From Bdellovibrio reynosensis (GTDB lineage Bacteria > Bdellovibrionota > Bdellovibrionia > Bdellovibrionales > Bdellovibrionaceae), in contig NZ_CP093442.1 of assembly GCF_022814725.1 (NCBI RefSeq), positions 124,001 to 188,000 of the forward strand: a stretch of DNA of 64,000 bases. Reading direction: 5' to 3'. The first letter of the stretch is position 1. The number at the start of each line of letters is the position of its first letter. The translations under genes and the position numbers were made by a program. A model generated the notes under the pieces. The model had not been told where the DNA came from. It searched no databases and worked only from the letters and a program-made list of their open reading frames with translations. Below, piece by piece: positions 43,113 to 52,243 of the stretch.

Positions 43113-44514
43113 GTGTTGCAGCGTCGATGATAGCCGGACCTGCAGGCACTTGGGAAGCAGTTTGTGAGCCAATAAAGTTCACATTCCAACGCTTCGTTCC
43201 TGGAATCGCTAGAGCCGTCGGGAATTCTGGAAGTTTCACGCGCTCTACCCAAGTCGTCGCATAGATTTCCCATTGCGGCGTTTGGATTTTCACGGTTGCT
43301 GAACCCTGTTTTACGTCTTCTTCTTTAGTTAAAAGAGTATAAGTCGCAATCGGATTTACACCTTCAACTGAGTTAAATTTAGGCAAAAGCAATTCGTCGC
43401 CTTGGATCACTGGGTCAGCTACAAGCGGAAGCATTTTTGGTGCGACTGTTCCAGTGAACGGAATTAACGTTGCACTCATACGATCGCCTTTTTCTTTTGG
43501 TCTTTGCACGATACCCAAAGCGAAGTTTTCAGCACCCGGTAAAGTGTTGATCGCCATTTTTTGACCAGGCTCAACTCTTTTTACGTCTGTTGGGATTAAG
43601 AAACCTTGTTGGTTTGCGACACCCAAAGCCATAAACGCTTCATCACCACGCACTTGTGGTGCTTGCACGTATTTTGGATCTTTAAATGATAACTCGCCAG
43701 TAGGCATAGTTAGGTTAGTTGAAGCTGATTTAACGTCTACGTCACGGATGGCTCCGCCAGTCAGTTTGAAATCATTGATTAGATCAAAGAAGTCAGCGCC
43801 ATTACGAAGAGCATCCACCGTTGATTTAAACGGGAAACGGCCTTTAGCAGCAAACACGCGGTTGACACCGTCTTGTCCAAAGTAAATGCGGTAGTTTGGT
43901 TTATCTAAAGTGATCGTAAATAAAGCGTATTTTTCACGTTGCGAAGGAAGCGAGATGTTGGCTGGAACATCGATTTTTTGTCCCATCGCTTCGATTTGAT
44001 CGTTTTGTGCGCTGATTACGTTATCTAAGTTGAATGATAAGATGTCGGCCTTAGAAAACGCTGGCATCACTAAGCCAAAATCAACCCAACCGTCTTTATC
44101 TTGGATCGGTAGACCGGTAGTAGGGCCTTTTACTTCATACTGCGTTTTATTAACACTCTTACGAAGTTTGATCGTTACTGCGCCTGGTTCCTGCGCAAGG
44201 TAAGTCGCGCGCACATAGCCTTTTGCATCGATAGTTAAAGCTTCAGCGGAGGTCCACTCTGTCGGGACATTAGCATTTCCATTGGCGTCAGTAGTAATAA
44301 AATTGCCTGAAAAAGGAGCATTTAAAGCGTCGCCGATTAAAATTTCAGCGTTAGCTATCGGCTGGTCATCGGCATTTAAAACCGTGATTTGATGCGCACT
44401 TTGACCAAGAAACATCCCGAAAAACGAGTTTTTGCTAGGATTAGCGGGTTTATCGTCCTTAGAACAACCGATTAAGAGCCCTGGGATGGCTAACGCCATC
44501 AGCATTTTTTTCAT
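43084..44514 (-). CDS. lipoprotein with carboxypeptidase-regulatory-like domain
   Basis: 476 aa; lipobox LIGC at Cys17, ribosome site GGAGGGGG. Residues ~42-120 look like a carboxypeptidase regulatory-like (Ig-type) domain: 'ITVLNADDQPIANAEILIGD', 'TDANGNANVP', 'GYVRATY'. The remaining ~350 residues are beta-rich with no recognised family. Probably an outer-membrane lipoprotein on either face. Upstream partner of the BamC-like gene. Confidence 0.75.
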   Translation of the reverse strand: MKKMLMALAIPGLLIGCSKDDKPANPSKNSFFGMFLGQSAHQITVLNADDQPIANAEILIGDALNAPFSGNFITTDANGNANVPTEWTSAEALTIDAKGYVRATYLAQEPGAVTIKLRKSVNKTQYEVKGPTTGLPIQDKDGWVDFGLVMPAFSKADILSFNLDNVISAQNDQIEAMGQKIDVPANISLPSQREKYALFTITLDKPNYRIYFGQDGVNRVFAAKGRFPFKSTVDALRNGADFFDLINDFKLTGGAIRDVDVKSASTNLTMPTGELSFKDPKYVQAPQVRGDEAFMALGVANQQGFLIPTDVKRVEPGQKMAINTLPGAENFALGIVQRPKEKGDRMSATLIPFTGTVAPKMLPLVADPVIQGDELLLPKFNSVEGVNPIATYTLLTKEEDVKQGSATVKIQTPQWEIYATTWVERVKLPEFPTALAIPGTKRWNVNFIGSQTASQVPAGPAIIDAATHVTHSSISF

Positions 44515-44641
44515 AAGATCCCCCTCCGTGGTTTTTCTTAACTTATCTGTTATTGCATTAGGGAAGTGGGGGGTGGGTCAAGACCAAAGGCGAGTGACAC
44601 AGGGAAAAATTAAAAAAAGCGCGTTAAATTGTTCCCCAGTA

Positions 44642-44670
44642 TTGACTTCATGCGCGTCCGCAAATAAAAC
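44642..44670 (+). promoter_or_regulatory. sigma-70-type promoter of tRNA-Met
   Basis: TTGACT (44642-44647), 17-nt spacer, TAAAAC (44665-44670). It lies about 50 nt before the mature tRNA 5' end, leaving a leader for RNase P to remove. Confidence 0.6.
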
Positions 44671-44722
44671 CTTCACCTACGCAAGCTTTGTTAAATTTCT
44701 ATGCAATGTTTGCGTTACGTGT

Positions 44723-44799
<77 letters not shown>

Positions 44800-44836
44800 A
44801 ATTTTTTAAGCCCGCGTAGCGGGATTAAAAAATTCT
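44800..44836 (+). terminator. terminator hairpin after tRNA-Met
   Basis: AATTTTTTAA-GCCCGC / GCGGG-ATTAAAAAATT around GTA. A second perfect 8-bp hairpin ACTTCGGC-TCC-GCCGAAGT follows at 44844-44862. Neither hairpin is present at the second cassette copy near 56153. Confidence 0.65.
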
Positions 44837-44868
44837 TGTCTACACTTCGGCTCCGCCGAAGTAGATAA

Positions 44869-44988
44869 TGTCTTTCAAGATGCGTTCTGAAAGAAGTTTC
44901 TCCAGAAATGAGCCTCTGAGAGAAATACCAAACCTGCAGCGATGCGGGTTTTTTTTTGCCTAAAACCCGTCACTAGAGGTTTCTACTT
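44869..44988 (+). ncRNA. structured leader RNA of the 95-codon gene, copy 1
   Basis: Three consecutive hairpins: TCTTTCA / TGAAAGA (44871-44894), TTTCTC / GAGAAA (44897-44925), and CCTGC / GCGGG (44933-44948) followed by nine T, an intrinsic terminator 31 nt before the start codon. A competing stem CGGGTTTT (44945-44952) / AAAACCCG (44962-44969) would break the terminator. Terminator and alternative stem form a switch-like arrangement. Copy 2 differs at only three of about 120 positions, fewer per base than the coding part. Confidence 0.5.
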
Positions 44989-45276
44989 ATGCAAGCGATT
45001 AAATCTGAAGCAAAAAAGCTAATCAAAGATCATCTTGAAGAATTAAATGCAACAGCTGACGAACTTGGTGGAGTTTTCATCACTGGTGTTGACGGTGCCG
45101 TTGCTGTGATTGGTGCTGAGAATTCTAAGAAGAAGATTATTTTTAAAACTAGCTTTGTTAGCGACAGTGTAAATCAGCTTCTTGATGCGCAAGTGTTGGT
45201 TCAGGATCTTCTTGAGGAAGAGGGGATTGAGGCTATCTCGGAGCATGATTTTAATATTGCTATTGGGGTTGTGTAG
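44989..45276 (+). CDS. 95-aa protein of unknown function, cassette copy 1
   Basis: A small soluble protein, acidic overall, with no signal peptide: an N-terminal Lys/Glu helix, a beta-like centre 'GGVFITGVDGAVAVIG', and an acidic helix 'LLEEEGIEAISEHDF'. No family recognised. It starts at ATG 44989 with AGAGG 13 nt upstream. The second copy at 56272 is about 94% identical in DNA and differs at seven residues, including GVDG to GVVC. A tRNA-like sequence begins directly after its stop codon. Confidence 0.75.
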   Translation: MQAIKSEAKKLIKDHLEELNATADELGGVFITGVDGAVAVIGAENSKKKIIFKTSFVSDSVNQLLDAQVLVQDLLEEEGIEAISEHDFNIAIGVV

Positions 45277-45342
45277 GCATGCTGGCTAGGGTAACGCAAT
45301 TATTAGCCGAACGTCGGCAATTCAAGTCAGTCTACCAAGTTA
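45277..45342 (+). pseudogene. decayed tRNA-Met copy
   Basis: From GCTGG to TTCAAGTC the sequence aligns without gaps to the intact tRNA at 44739-44786 region: 38 of 48 positions match by eye. The anticodon reads TAT instead of CAT and about five acceptor bases are missing before ACCA. It therefore cannot be a working tRNA-Met. It probably marks the left attachment site of the island. Confidence 0.6.
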
Positions 45343-45558
45343 AAAAAAGTAGCCATTGCACTGGCTTCGTCATTTTCGTGCTTTGAAATGGCAAAGGAAC
45401 TAGGCCCGATAACTAGGCCTGGTTGCTGCTACGGGATCTTGCGGACGTGAAGTAGGAGATATTTTTTGAAAACCTTAAATACTTTTTTGGAAATGAACTA
45501 ACGGACATCTACTTTGAAAGTAATATTCCAAATACTCAAACTCTTACTGGGCGCGTGC
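45343..45558. other. 216-nt gap with no gene
   Basis: It contains a 35-codon stretch (about 45351-45449) that reads like a small exported peptide (KKVAIALASSFSC..) but has no start codon, with a stop just upstream; perhaps a remnant. Nothing else recognised. Confidence 0.4.
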
Positions 45559-47208
45559 TCAGTTTAATATAAAATCTTTTTTTCCTTTTCGAGAACAAGA
45601 AAGAACAATTAGATGTTCTTTAGCTCTCGTAGCGGCCACATAATAAAGTCTGCGGATCATGGCTTCTGTGTTGCTTTGTGAAAGTGCAAAAGGGTCAACA
45701 ACCATTACGGCGATGTCAAATTCTCTACCTTTTGATCTCCACATACTGACAACTTCAATTTTTGCTTTTCCTGCACTTGATCCATAAAGTCCTACGGGCT
45801 TTCTTAGCTCAAGATAATTGTTGTACGGAGTAGTGGCTTTATAAGAAATTCTCATTTCAGCATTTAAAAAATTAAGTGACGACGCGCTAATACCATCTTT
45901 AATACCTTTAAGAAATTCAGAGGCAACTATCTTTTCTATGAAGATTCTATAGTCATCCTCAATTGACTCAAGCCTTAAGCTATCAGCGATAGATTGAAGG
46001 GAGTCTGCTTTTTTGACTTTTTTCTCTTGTATGTTTATTTTTTTTAACGCTTCTTGTACTTTCGTTTCCGAAATTTTAGATCTTCCCCATGTGGCCAATA
46101 AAATTACCAAACTCCTTGCGGTCTGAATGGCATTGTTCTCATTCTTATCCAGCTTGAGTTGGATAAAAGACATAAAGAGAGAACGTATTGACTCTTTGTT
46201 TTCTTCTCTAAGATTAAAGTGCGGATAAATTTTTACAGGAAAAGCACTTCCATCCGGTGGATTCTTTAAAGCATTGCAAATGTCCTGAGCGAGACCTTGG
46301 CTTGGAGTTAGTATCCCAATACTTTTACCTGTAAGCTCGGGAGCTTTTTGGACCTGAAGATATATACTAGCTATGTTTGATCTAAGCTGATTATAGTAAT
46401 ATGGAAATACTTGTAGTCCATTTTTTTCTGATTCGTTTTTTATGCCATTCAAAACGTTATTCGCAAACTGAATGATTTCAAAGTTAGGACATCGGTGATT
46501 CACACCGAAACTGTTTTCTTTCTGAACATTTTTCCAGCGAAGAAAATCAACCTTTCTGCTCACTACAGTAGAATATTCAGTGTCATAAATAACTTGGTTT
46601 TGGTCTCCAAAAAGAAGAATTCTCGATTTGCCCCCTAATGATTTAAGAAAATCATATTGTTCGGAACTTGTATCTTGGAACTCATCAACAATGATTAGAG
46701 GAAATTTTAACTCATAAAATCCTCGGATTGTTTCAGATGATTTTAAAATCCTAGAGGCTAACTCTAGCATAATATCAAAATGAATTTTGCCAGTAGATCG
46801 CGCAACTCGATGGTAATATTCTTTGTCTGACTCATTTTCATTTCTTGCGACTAGAAAGCCAGTTAGGGATGAGTCTATATTATCTAAAACAGAAATTTTT
46901 TTAGGAAGGCCAATATAGCGTCCGTAGGTAAAAATAATTTTCCACGACAATGAATGAAAAGTATTAAAATCAATTTTTGTCTTAGTTGAAGAGTTTAGCT
47001 GAAGGCCCGCACTTTCAGCCATCCTTTGAACAGCAGCATTTGAGTATGAAAGGAAAAGAATTTTTTGCCCTGGCTTAAGTTTTAGTACCTCTTGCCCCGC
47101 AAGATACAACGCGGTAGTCGTTTTTCCTGTCCCTGGGCCGGCAGAAATATAACGACTGTCTGTCGAATTTATTATTTCCAATTGTTCAGGTGTTGGACTA
47201 TAGCTCAT
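45559..47208 (-). CDS. gajB: UvrD-like helicase, GajB component of a Gabija-type system
   Basis: 549 aa superfamily 1 helicase. Walker A 'SAGPGTGKTTT' (residues ~22-32), Walker B 'IVDEFQDTS', motif III region 'LLFGDQNQVIYD', 'VNHRCPN', and C-terminal motif VI 'YVAATRAKEHLIVLS'. Its start overlaps the stop of the OLD-type nuclease gene by 11 nt, the gajA-gajB order of Gabija, in which GajB senses DNA ends or nucleotides and works with the GajA nuclease against phage. The assignment rests on the pair; a lone UvrD helper is the alternative. Confidence 0.85.
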   Translation of the reverse strand: MSYSPTPEQLEIINSTDSRYISAGPGTGKTTTALYLAGQEVLKLKPGQKILFLSYSNAAVQRMAESAGLQLNSSTKTKIDFNTFHSLSWKIIFTYGRYIGLPKKISVLDNIDSSLTGFLVARNENESDKEYYHRVARSTGKIHFDIMLELASRILKSSETIRGFYELKFPLIIVDEFQDTSSEQYDFLKSLGGKSRILLFGDQNQVIYDTEYSTVVSRKVDFLRWKNVQKENSFGVNHRCPNFEIIQFANNVLNGIKNESEKNGLQVFPYYYNQLRSNIASIYLQVQKAPELTGKSIGILTPSQGLAQDICNALKNPPDGSAFPVKIYPHFNLREENKESIRSLFMSFIQLKLDKNENNAIQTARSLVILLATWGRSKISETKVQEALKKINIQEKKVKKADSLQSIADSLRLESIEDDYRIFIEKIVASEFLKGIKDGISASSLNFLNAEMRISYKATTPYNNYLELRKPVGLYGSSAGKAKIEVVSMWRSKGREFDIAVMVVDPFALSQSNTEAMIRRLYYVAATRAKEHLIVLSCSRKGKKDFILN

Positions 47209-49027
47209 CTTCTGGCATCACAGCTTCTAATTCAGATTCTTCTTCTGAAGGCATGAGTCCTAGTATTTGATAGCAGCTCTTAAATACCTCTTTAAAAGTC
47301 TTAGGAACATCATTGGCTGATAGTTTCCCGACCATCCATTCATGAAATGGAATGCTTCCCTTGTTAGAGGTTAAAAAATCGATCACTTTCTTCTTTAAAG
47401 CAATTTCATCAAGATTAAAGTCAGCATCTGTTAATCTATTATTCTTTACAAACTCGGCCTGTGTGCAAATTGTCTTGAGAGTTTCTCGTGGGACTTCTGC
47501 GTACAATAGTTCTTCTAATGTAGTGTATTCGGCAATAATTGCTGACTTTCCTTTATCAATCCAATCAGTCTGAACAGGATTAGACTCTGTCGTTTTATCG
47601 ACATAAATAAATACAGGAATTGTTGCTGATGCAATAATTTCGGCTAGGGGAGTAACGCTGTTTATTCCCTCAGCACTAACAACTGTTACTCCAAGATAAT
47701 CAAGAGATGTAATTTCTAGACCGTCGATACTTTTTCCCGAAAAAGCATCAGATATATTTCTAATCCATCGAACGACAGATTCTTCTTCCGCAACAATAAC
47801 CAGATTACTCAAAAACGCTTCTGATAATTGTTTACGAAGATTTCGTTCATAAGATTTTATTGAAATTTTACTATCATCAATGAAGGTCGATTTAAGTACG
47901 CCGTTGCCAGAGTCATTAATTCGACATATTTCGGATGGCTCAAACTGTTCTAGAACATAGGGTGAATGTGTTGTCACAAATAATTGTGTAGCTAGTTCCT
48001 TCGCATCTTTAACAATTCTTCTTTGTGCATGAGGAAATAAGTAGGATTCAGGTTCTTCTAAACACAAAATTCCTCTGCCTCGCTTCCTCATAATATAAGT
48101 AAGCAGGCCGAGATAGCTTAGGCATCGCGTTCCTGCTCCAAATTTATGAATCGGTAGTGGATTCTCACCACTTACATAAAGGAAGGCATTATTTTTTATG
48201 AGTTGCCTTGTTCGGTCAGTAAGTTCAAACGTTAATTGTTTTTTAAAGGATTTTGGATAAGGCAAAAAACGTTCAAATTCATTCGCAATTTCGTTAATGA
48301 CCCTTGAAAAATTATCATTGCTTTGAAATGGCTGGCATAGGTCTTTTGAATTTTCAAAAACTTCTTCGAAATTTGTTGGTAGGGCATCTTGGCTCTGAAG
48401 AACTCTAGAAAGAAGGCTTGATGTTTTCAAAGTAAGCGGAAATTGAGCACCCCGGACATCTCTATAGATTAAAAATCCTATTCTTAATTTCTGCTCTTTT
48501 GTTACTCTTGAGTTTGGTTCCTCAGGAAAATTCCAAAGGGTATCTTCTTTATCCTTGAAAAAGGTTTTCCAGACAAACTCATCGTCTTCATATGAATATA
48601 AGGCCTCAAACTTTACTCTGATTGATTTGATTACATCGGCTGTGTATGGATCATCATCTGAACTTTCGATCAATTGATTGCTTTTTGTATTCCATGGTAG
48701 AATATGACCATCAAACTTTAAAATATCTTCTTCTTCAGTTATTGGGCCAAGAACTGCCTCAATTTCTATTCGATTCCCTGGAATTTCAATCTCTTGACCT
48801 TCTGGGGTAGTGATTTTTCTTTTAAAGTAGGAGCGATTGTGAAAGTCGTTTTCGTCAATTACATTTGATCCGTAAGAAAACTCTGGGTTGAGTAGAAGGT
48901 TGATTGCTTCGACAATTGTTGTTTTGCCAATGTTGTTTGTTCCGAGGAATACATTATATTTCTTAGGAAGTATTGAACAATCTTTGATGGCTCTGAAATG
49001 TTTAATATCAATCTTTAAAATTCTCAT
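47198..49027 (-). CDS. gajA: OLD-family ATPase/TOPRIM nuclease, GajA component of a Gabija-type system
   Basis: 609 aa from ATG 49027 (AGAGGA upstream; the frame extends to 49063). N-terminal ABC-type ATPase: Walker A 'GTNNIGKTT' (residues 29-37), signature region 'FGAGTRCLSYLGLL', Walker B 'ILCLEEPESYLFPH', then 'FVTTHSPYVLEQF'. The C-terminal third has a TOPRIM-like domain: 'NLVIVAEEESVVRWI', 'VVSAEGINSVTPLAEI', 'PVFIYVDKTTE'. This is the OLD/GajA layout. It is followed by gajB with overlap. Expected to nick or degrade invading phage DNA when nucleotide levels fall. Confidence 0.87.
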   Translation of the reverse strand: MRILKIDIKHFRAIKDCSILPKKYNVFLGTNNIGKTTIVEAINLLLNPEFSYGSNVIDENDFHNRSYFKRKITTPEGQEIEIPGNRIEIEAVLGPITEEEDILKFDGHILPWNTKSNQLIESSDDDPYTADVIKSIRVKFEALYSYEDDEFVWKTFFKDKEDTLWNFPEEPNSRVTKEQKLRIGFLIYRDVRGAQFPLTLKTSSLLSRVLQSQDALPTNFEEVFENSKDLCQPFQSNDNFSRVINEIANEFERFLPYPKSFKKQLTFELTDRTRQLIKNNAFLYVSGENPLPIHKFGAGTRCLSYLGLLTYIMRKRGRGILCLEEPESYLFPHAQRRIVKDAKELATQLFVTTHSPYVLEQFEPSEICRINDSGNGVLKSTFIDDSKISIKSYERNLRKQLSEAFLSNLVIVAEEESVVRWIRNISDAFSGKSIDGLEITSLDYLGVTVVSAEGINSVTPLAEIIASATIPVFIYVDKTTESNPVQTDWIDKGKSAIIAEYTTLEELLYAEVPRETLKTICTQAEFVKNNRLTDADFNLDEIALKKKVIDFLTSNKGSIPFHEWMVGKLSANDVPKTFKEVFKSCYQILGLMPSEEESELEAVMPEDEL

Positions 49028-49095
49028 ATTTCCTCTTAAAAATTCTTCAGAAAACCAGAACAATTGAGTCGATACACACAGCCTTAAGCATACTG

Positions 49096-49575
49096 TTAGC
49101 TCCGGTTTATATTTTTAAAACATACTGTGTGCTGAATACTTTTCCCTTTTATTTGTTTAACTTCGAAGATACCTTGCAAAGAAGCTAATTCTATTTTGCT
49201 TTCACAGTAATACATACAGTTGAAAGAATATGTATTTGCATATCCAGGATCTAGAGCTACGGATGGCTTGCCGTATGATAACGGGTCGTCTCCTGGAAAT
49301 CGTAGGAAAAACTCAGTCTCTATTTCCTCGAGCGCTAACTTTGGTTTTATTAGTGAAGTAAGTTTAGTCCCGATGTTGCCGATATCTACTTCGAGATAGA
49401 AGTCATAGCGATATCGTTGATCTGACTCTGAAGGCGCTATTTCGTACACTTTAGCAGAGGTTACATCAGAGACGATTTTTGGGCCATTTGTGATTTTCTC
49501 GTAAACCACATAAATGAATGACAGAAGACCCGAAAAACCACCCACAATAGTAGCCCAGCTAATAAACTCGCTCAC
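49096..49575 (-). CDS. small membrane protein translationally coupled to hsdS
   Basis: 159 aa. Starts at GTG 49575, overlapping the hsdS stop as GTGA. One N-terminal transmembrane helix (residues ~7-26, 'WATIVGGFSGLLSFIYVVYE'), then a ~125-residue beta-rich domain with three cysteines ('NCMYYCES', 'HTVCFKN'). No family recognised. Sitting between hsdS and gajA in one transcriptional direction, it may belong to either system or be an independent membrane effector. Confidence 0.72.
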   Translation of the reverse strand: MSEFISWATIVGGFSGLLSFIYVVYEKITNGPKIVSDVTSAKVYEIAPSESDQRYRYDFYLEVDIGNIGTKLTSLIKPKLALEEIETEFFLRFPGDDPLSYGKPSVALDPGYANTYSFNCMYYCESKIELASLQGIFEVKQIKGKSIQHTVCFKNINRS

Positions 49576-50795
49576 AGATTACCCTCAAATGCTTTTTTGA
49601 GAATGGCTTGTTTGAGTTGGACTATTTTTTGTTCGGATCTTGCAATTTCATTTTCAACTTTTGTGGTGGCTGAAAGAGATTCCTTGATCACACGAATTAT
49701 CTCCCCCTGTTTTTTCAGGTCTGGCAGATATAATGGCATTTTTCGCAGTATCTTCGTATTCACTCTTGGACGAGTGACCCCTTTAACTTCTGATATTAAA
49801 TTTTGATAAAAAGAAGGAGAGCAAATTTGATATAATAGAAATTCAGGATTTATCAAATTTTGATTTGGTCTTAAGCAAAAGCAGTCAGCTTTATTAACTG
49901 CAAATTGGATAGCCTCTGGAATGAAGCATGCTCTTACTTTCTCTGCAACAAAAGATGAAAACACGATGTCGCCTGAAAAAACCGTATGCTTCTTTAGAGA
50001 TTCATACTTTTTATCTGAAATATATGTAGCTTCATCTTTAAAATATAAAGTTCCAATATTCTCGAGTCTAATAACTCGAACGCCAGAAGGGGTATAGTCG
50101 GAAGATTTTAAATTTGATCCAAATGGACCATCGAATATTCCGCGATCATCATCTAATATCTCTTCTAAAGTGGTCACCTCTCCAAAAGCGGAGGCATTTA
50201 AAATCGACTGGCGGTATAAATCTAACTTTTGTTTTGCCGATTCGATTTCTTGAGTTCCTTTATCGATTTCAGAAAAAAGAGTATTGATTTTGTTAACAGC
50301 ATTTCTTTGTTCGTCAAGTTGCGGCAACGGGATAGATAACTCGCCTAAATTTCCGCGAGATATTCTCTTTCTTGTAGTTCCTGATTGGAGCATCGAAATT
50401 TGCTGTCTTATCTGTGGAGAATTGACAATGCTCATTAGAAAATTTGAATCTATTTCCGTATTGTTAGGGCGAAATATTGCGATATCAACAACCGTAACAT
50501 ATTTATTTTCTTCAGAGAGCGGAAAAATACAGGCTCTTCCTAAGGGGTCAGGCATTCGGGCGATGAGTACATCTCCTTTTTTTAGAAAAGTGCATCGCAG
50601 CTCTTTGGCCTTCTTCCTTGTCATATATCTATTCGATTTATTAATGAAGTAACCGTCCCCAATATCAGCCAATTGTATTAGGCGTACATCTCCATCTGGA
50701 TCTTGATCCTTAGATTCAATCCAATCACCATCGCAAAAAAGCGCGCCGAAATCTGATAGATTAGATAAAGTTGTCGTATTTACTGATTCCAACAT
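49572..50795 (-). CDS. hsdS: type I restriction enzyme specificity subunit
   Basis: 407 aa. Two target-recognition domains (residues ~5-185 and ~210-390), each followed by a conserved helix: 'ISIPLPQLDEQRNAVNKINTLFSEI' and 'MPLYLPDLKKQGEIIRVIKESL'. The phrases 'GDVLIARM' and 'FSGDIVFSS' are usual in TRDs. The two half-site recognition set cannot be predicted. It follows hsdM by 3 nt and is coupled to the next gene. Confidence 0.93.
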   Translation of the reverse strand: MLESVNTTTLSNLSDFGALFCDGDWIESKDQDPDGDVRLIQLADIGDGYFINKSNRYMTRKKAKELRCTFLKKGDVLIARMPDPLGRACIFPLSEENKYVTVVDIAIFRPNNTEIDSNFLMSIVNSPQIRQQISMLQSGTTRKRISRGNLGELSIPLPQLDEQRNAVNKINTLFSEIDKGTQEIESAKQKLDLYRQSILNASAFGEVTTLEEILDDDRGIFDGPFGSNLKSSDYTPSGVRVIRLENIGTLYFKDEATYISDKKYESLKKHTVFSGDIVFSSFVAEKVRACFIPEAIQFAVNKADCFCLRPNQNLINPEFLLYQICSPSFYQNLISEVKGVTRPRVNTKILRKMPLYLPDLKKQGEIIRVIKESLSATTKVENEIARSEQKIVQLKQAILKKAFEGNL

Positions 50796-50798
50796 CTG

Positions 50799-52235
50799 CT
50801 ATCTCTCCATGTTAGATATTATTTTCGCAAATGACTCTGACGCATTTTTCAATGAAGCTAAAATTTCTCCAGCAATTACATCAGGCTCTGGCAGCTCGTC
50901 AGCATGAGTGACTGACTCATCTCTTAGCCATGAAATATCTAAATTGTATTCGCGCTTTTTGATTTCAGCTATGTTAAAGCATCTAAATCTACCTTCTTCA
51001 CCTTGATCTTTTCTTTTTGAAGTGCCATCGGGATTTTTACCGTATGCTTTTTCAAATTCAGAAAAGTGTTCACGCCTTAATGGGCTTGTTTTTCCAAACG
51101 AAGGCATATTGGCACGAAGATCGTAAACCCACGTTTCCTTCGTATTGCCAGTTTCTTTTTTGCCTTTATTGAAAAATAAAACATTGGTCTTTACACCTTG
51201 CGCATAAAAGATGCCTGTCGGAAGTCTTAAGATCGTGTGTAAATTGCACTTTTCCATTAAATCTTGACGAATTTTTGCGCCAACACCAGCTTCAAAAAGC
51301 ACGTTATCGGGTAGAACAATACCTGCGCGACCTCCAGGTTTCAGGCTTCGATAAATATGTTGTAGAAAACTTAACTGCTTATTTGAGGTTTCAAACGTTA
51401 AGTCAGATCTTGTTGAGCCTCCATCGCCTTTAGCCGTTCCAAACGGAGGATTTGCGATGATTAAATCTGCTGGTTTAAGATTAGCACCAGCATCACTCAA
51501 TGCGCTACCTTGAATAAGGTTCGACTCCATATCGTGTAACATCAAATTCATTAGCGCCAGCCTATGCGTAACTTCAACTAATTCAATTCCATAAAATGCT
51601 TCTTTAATTTGAAATTCGGCTTTCGCTTCTGAAAGTTTGCCTAAATTGTCCGTATGTTTTTTAATGTATTTATCAGCGTAGATTAGAAAGCCGCAAGTGC
51701 CAGCCGCAGGATCTTGAATTTCTTCACCTGCTTGAGGTTGAAGAATATCAACGATAGATTCGATGAGGACGCGCGGAGTGAAGTACTGGCCAGCGCCGCT
51801 TTTCTTTTCAGAGCCTACTTTTTCAAGTAATCCCTCGTACATATCCCCAAGATCGTCTTTGTCATGCGAGTACCAGTCGATTTTGTTAATTTCGGAAATA
51901 ATCAACGACAAATGTTTTGGTTGTTTAAGTGAAGTATTGGCATTTGTGTAAATTTCTAAAACTCGTGGGTGTTTTTTCAGTTTGTTATCGCTTGTGCCAA
52001 GTTCAAGTAACATCTTTCTGTAAAAATTGAATTGATCAACTCCGTTTTTTTCAGTTAAATCTTTCCATCTGTAGCCATCAGGAAGCCACTTTTTATCAAG
52101 ACCTTTTTCCTCAAGCATTTTGGGAAACAAAATGAAAGTCAGTTCATTCACATACCCCATGTAATCGACACCGCCATCACGAAGGATGTCGCATAGGTTC
52201 CAAAGTTTTTGTACAATATGATTCGTATTAGCCAT
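50799..52235 (-). CDS. hsdM: type I restriction enzyme adenine methyltransferase subunit
   Basis: 478 aa N6-adenine methyltransferase. AdoMet motif 'DPAAGTCGFL' at residues 175-184 and catalytic 'NPPF' at 262-265; 'GAGQYFTPRVLIESIVDIL' before them is a hallmark of HsdM. The N-terminal helical domain 'LWNLCDILRDGGVDYMGYVNELTFILFPKM' is also typical. With HsdS it methylates host sites. Second gene of hsdR-hsdM-hsdS; 8 nt from hsdR. Confidence 0.96.
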   Translation of the reverse strand: MANTNHIVQKLWNLCDILRDGGVDYMGYVNELTFILFPKMLEEKGLDKKWLPDGYRWKDLTEKNGVDQFNFYRKMLLELGTSDNKLKKHPRVLEIYTNANTSLKQPKHLSLIISEINKIDWYSHDKDDLGDMYEGLLEKVGSEKKSGAGQYFTPRVLIESIVDILQPQAGEEIQDPAAGTCGFLIYADKYIKKHTDNLGKLSEAKAEFQIKEAFYGIELVEVTHRLALMNLMLHDMESNLIQGSALSDAGANLKPADLIIANPPFGTAKGDGGSTRSDLTFETSNKQLSFLQHIYRSLKPGGRAGIVLPDNVLFEAGVGAKIRQDLMEKCNLHTILRLPTGIFYAQGVKTNVLFFNKGKKETGNTKETWVYDLRANMPSFGKTSPLRREHFSEFEKAYGKNPDGTSKRKDQGEEGRFRCFNIAEIKKREYNLDISWLRDESVTHADELPEPDVIAGEILASLKNASESFAKIISNMER

Positions 52236-52243
52236 AATTTTCC

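Larger units (their letters stand above)
44869..45276 (+). repeat. direct repeat flanking the defence island, left copy
   Basis: Leader plus 95-codon gene; about 95% identical to 56153-56559 and in the same orientation. Identity stops at the stop codon. Recombination between the copies would delete the island between them. Confidence 0.9.

Noticed and set aside
45351-45449. Small exported peptide gene after the decayed tRNA
   Set aside because: There is no start codon between the upstream stop and the signal-like segment.
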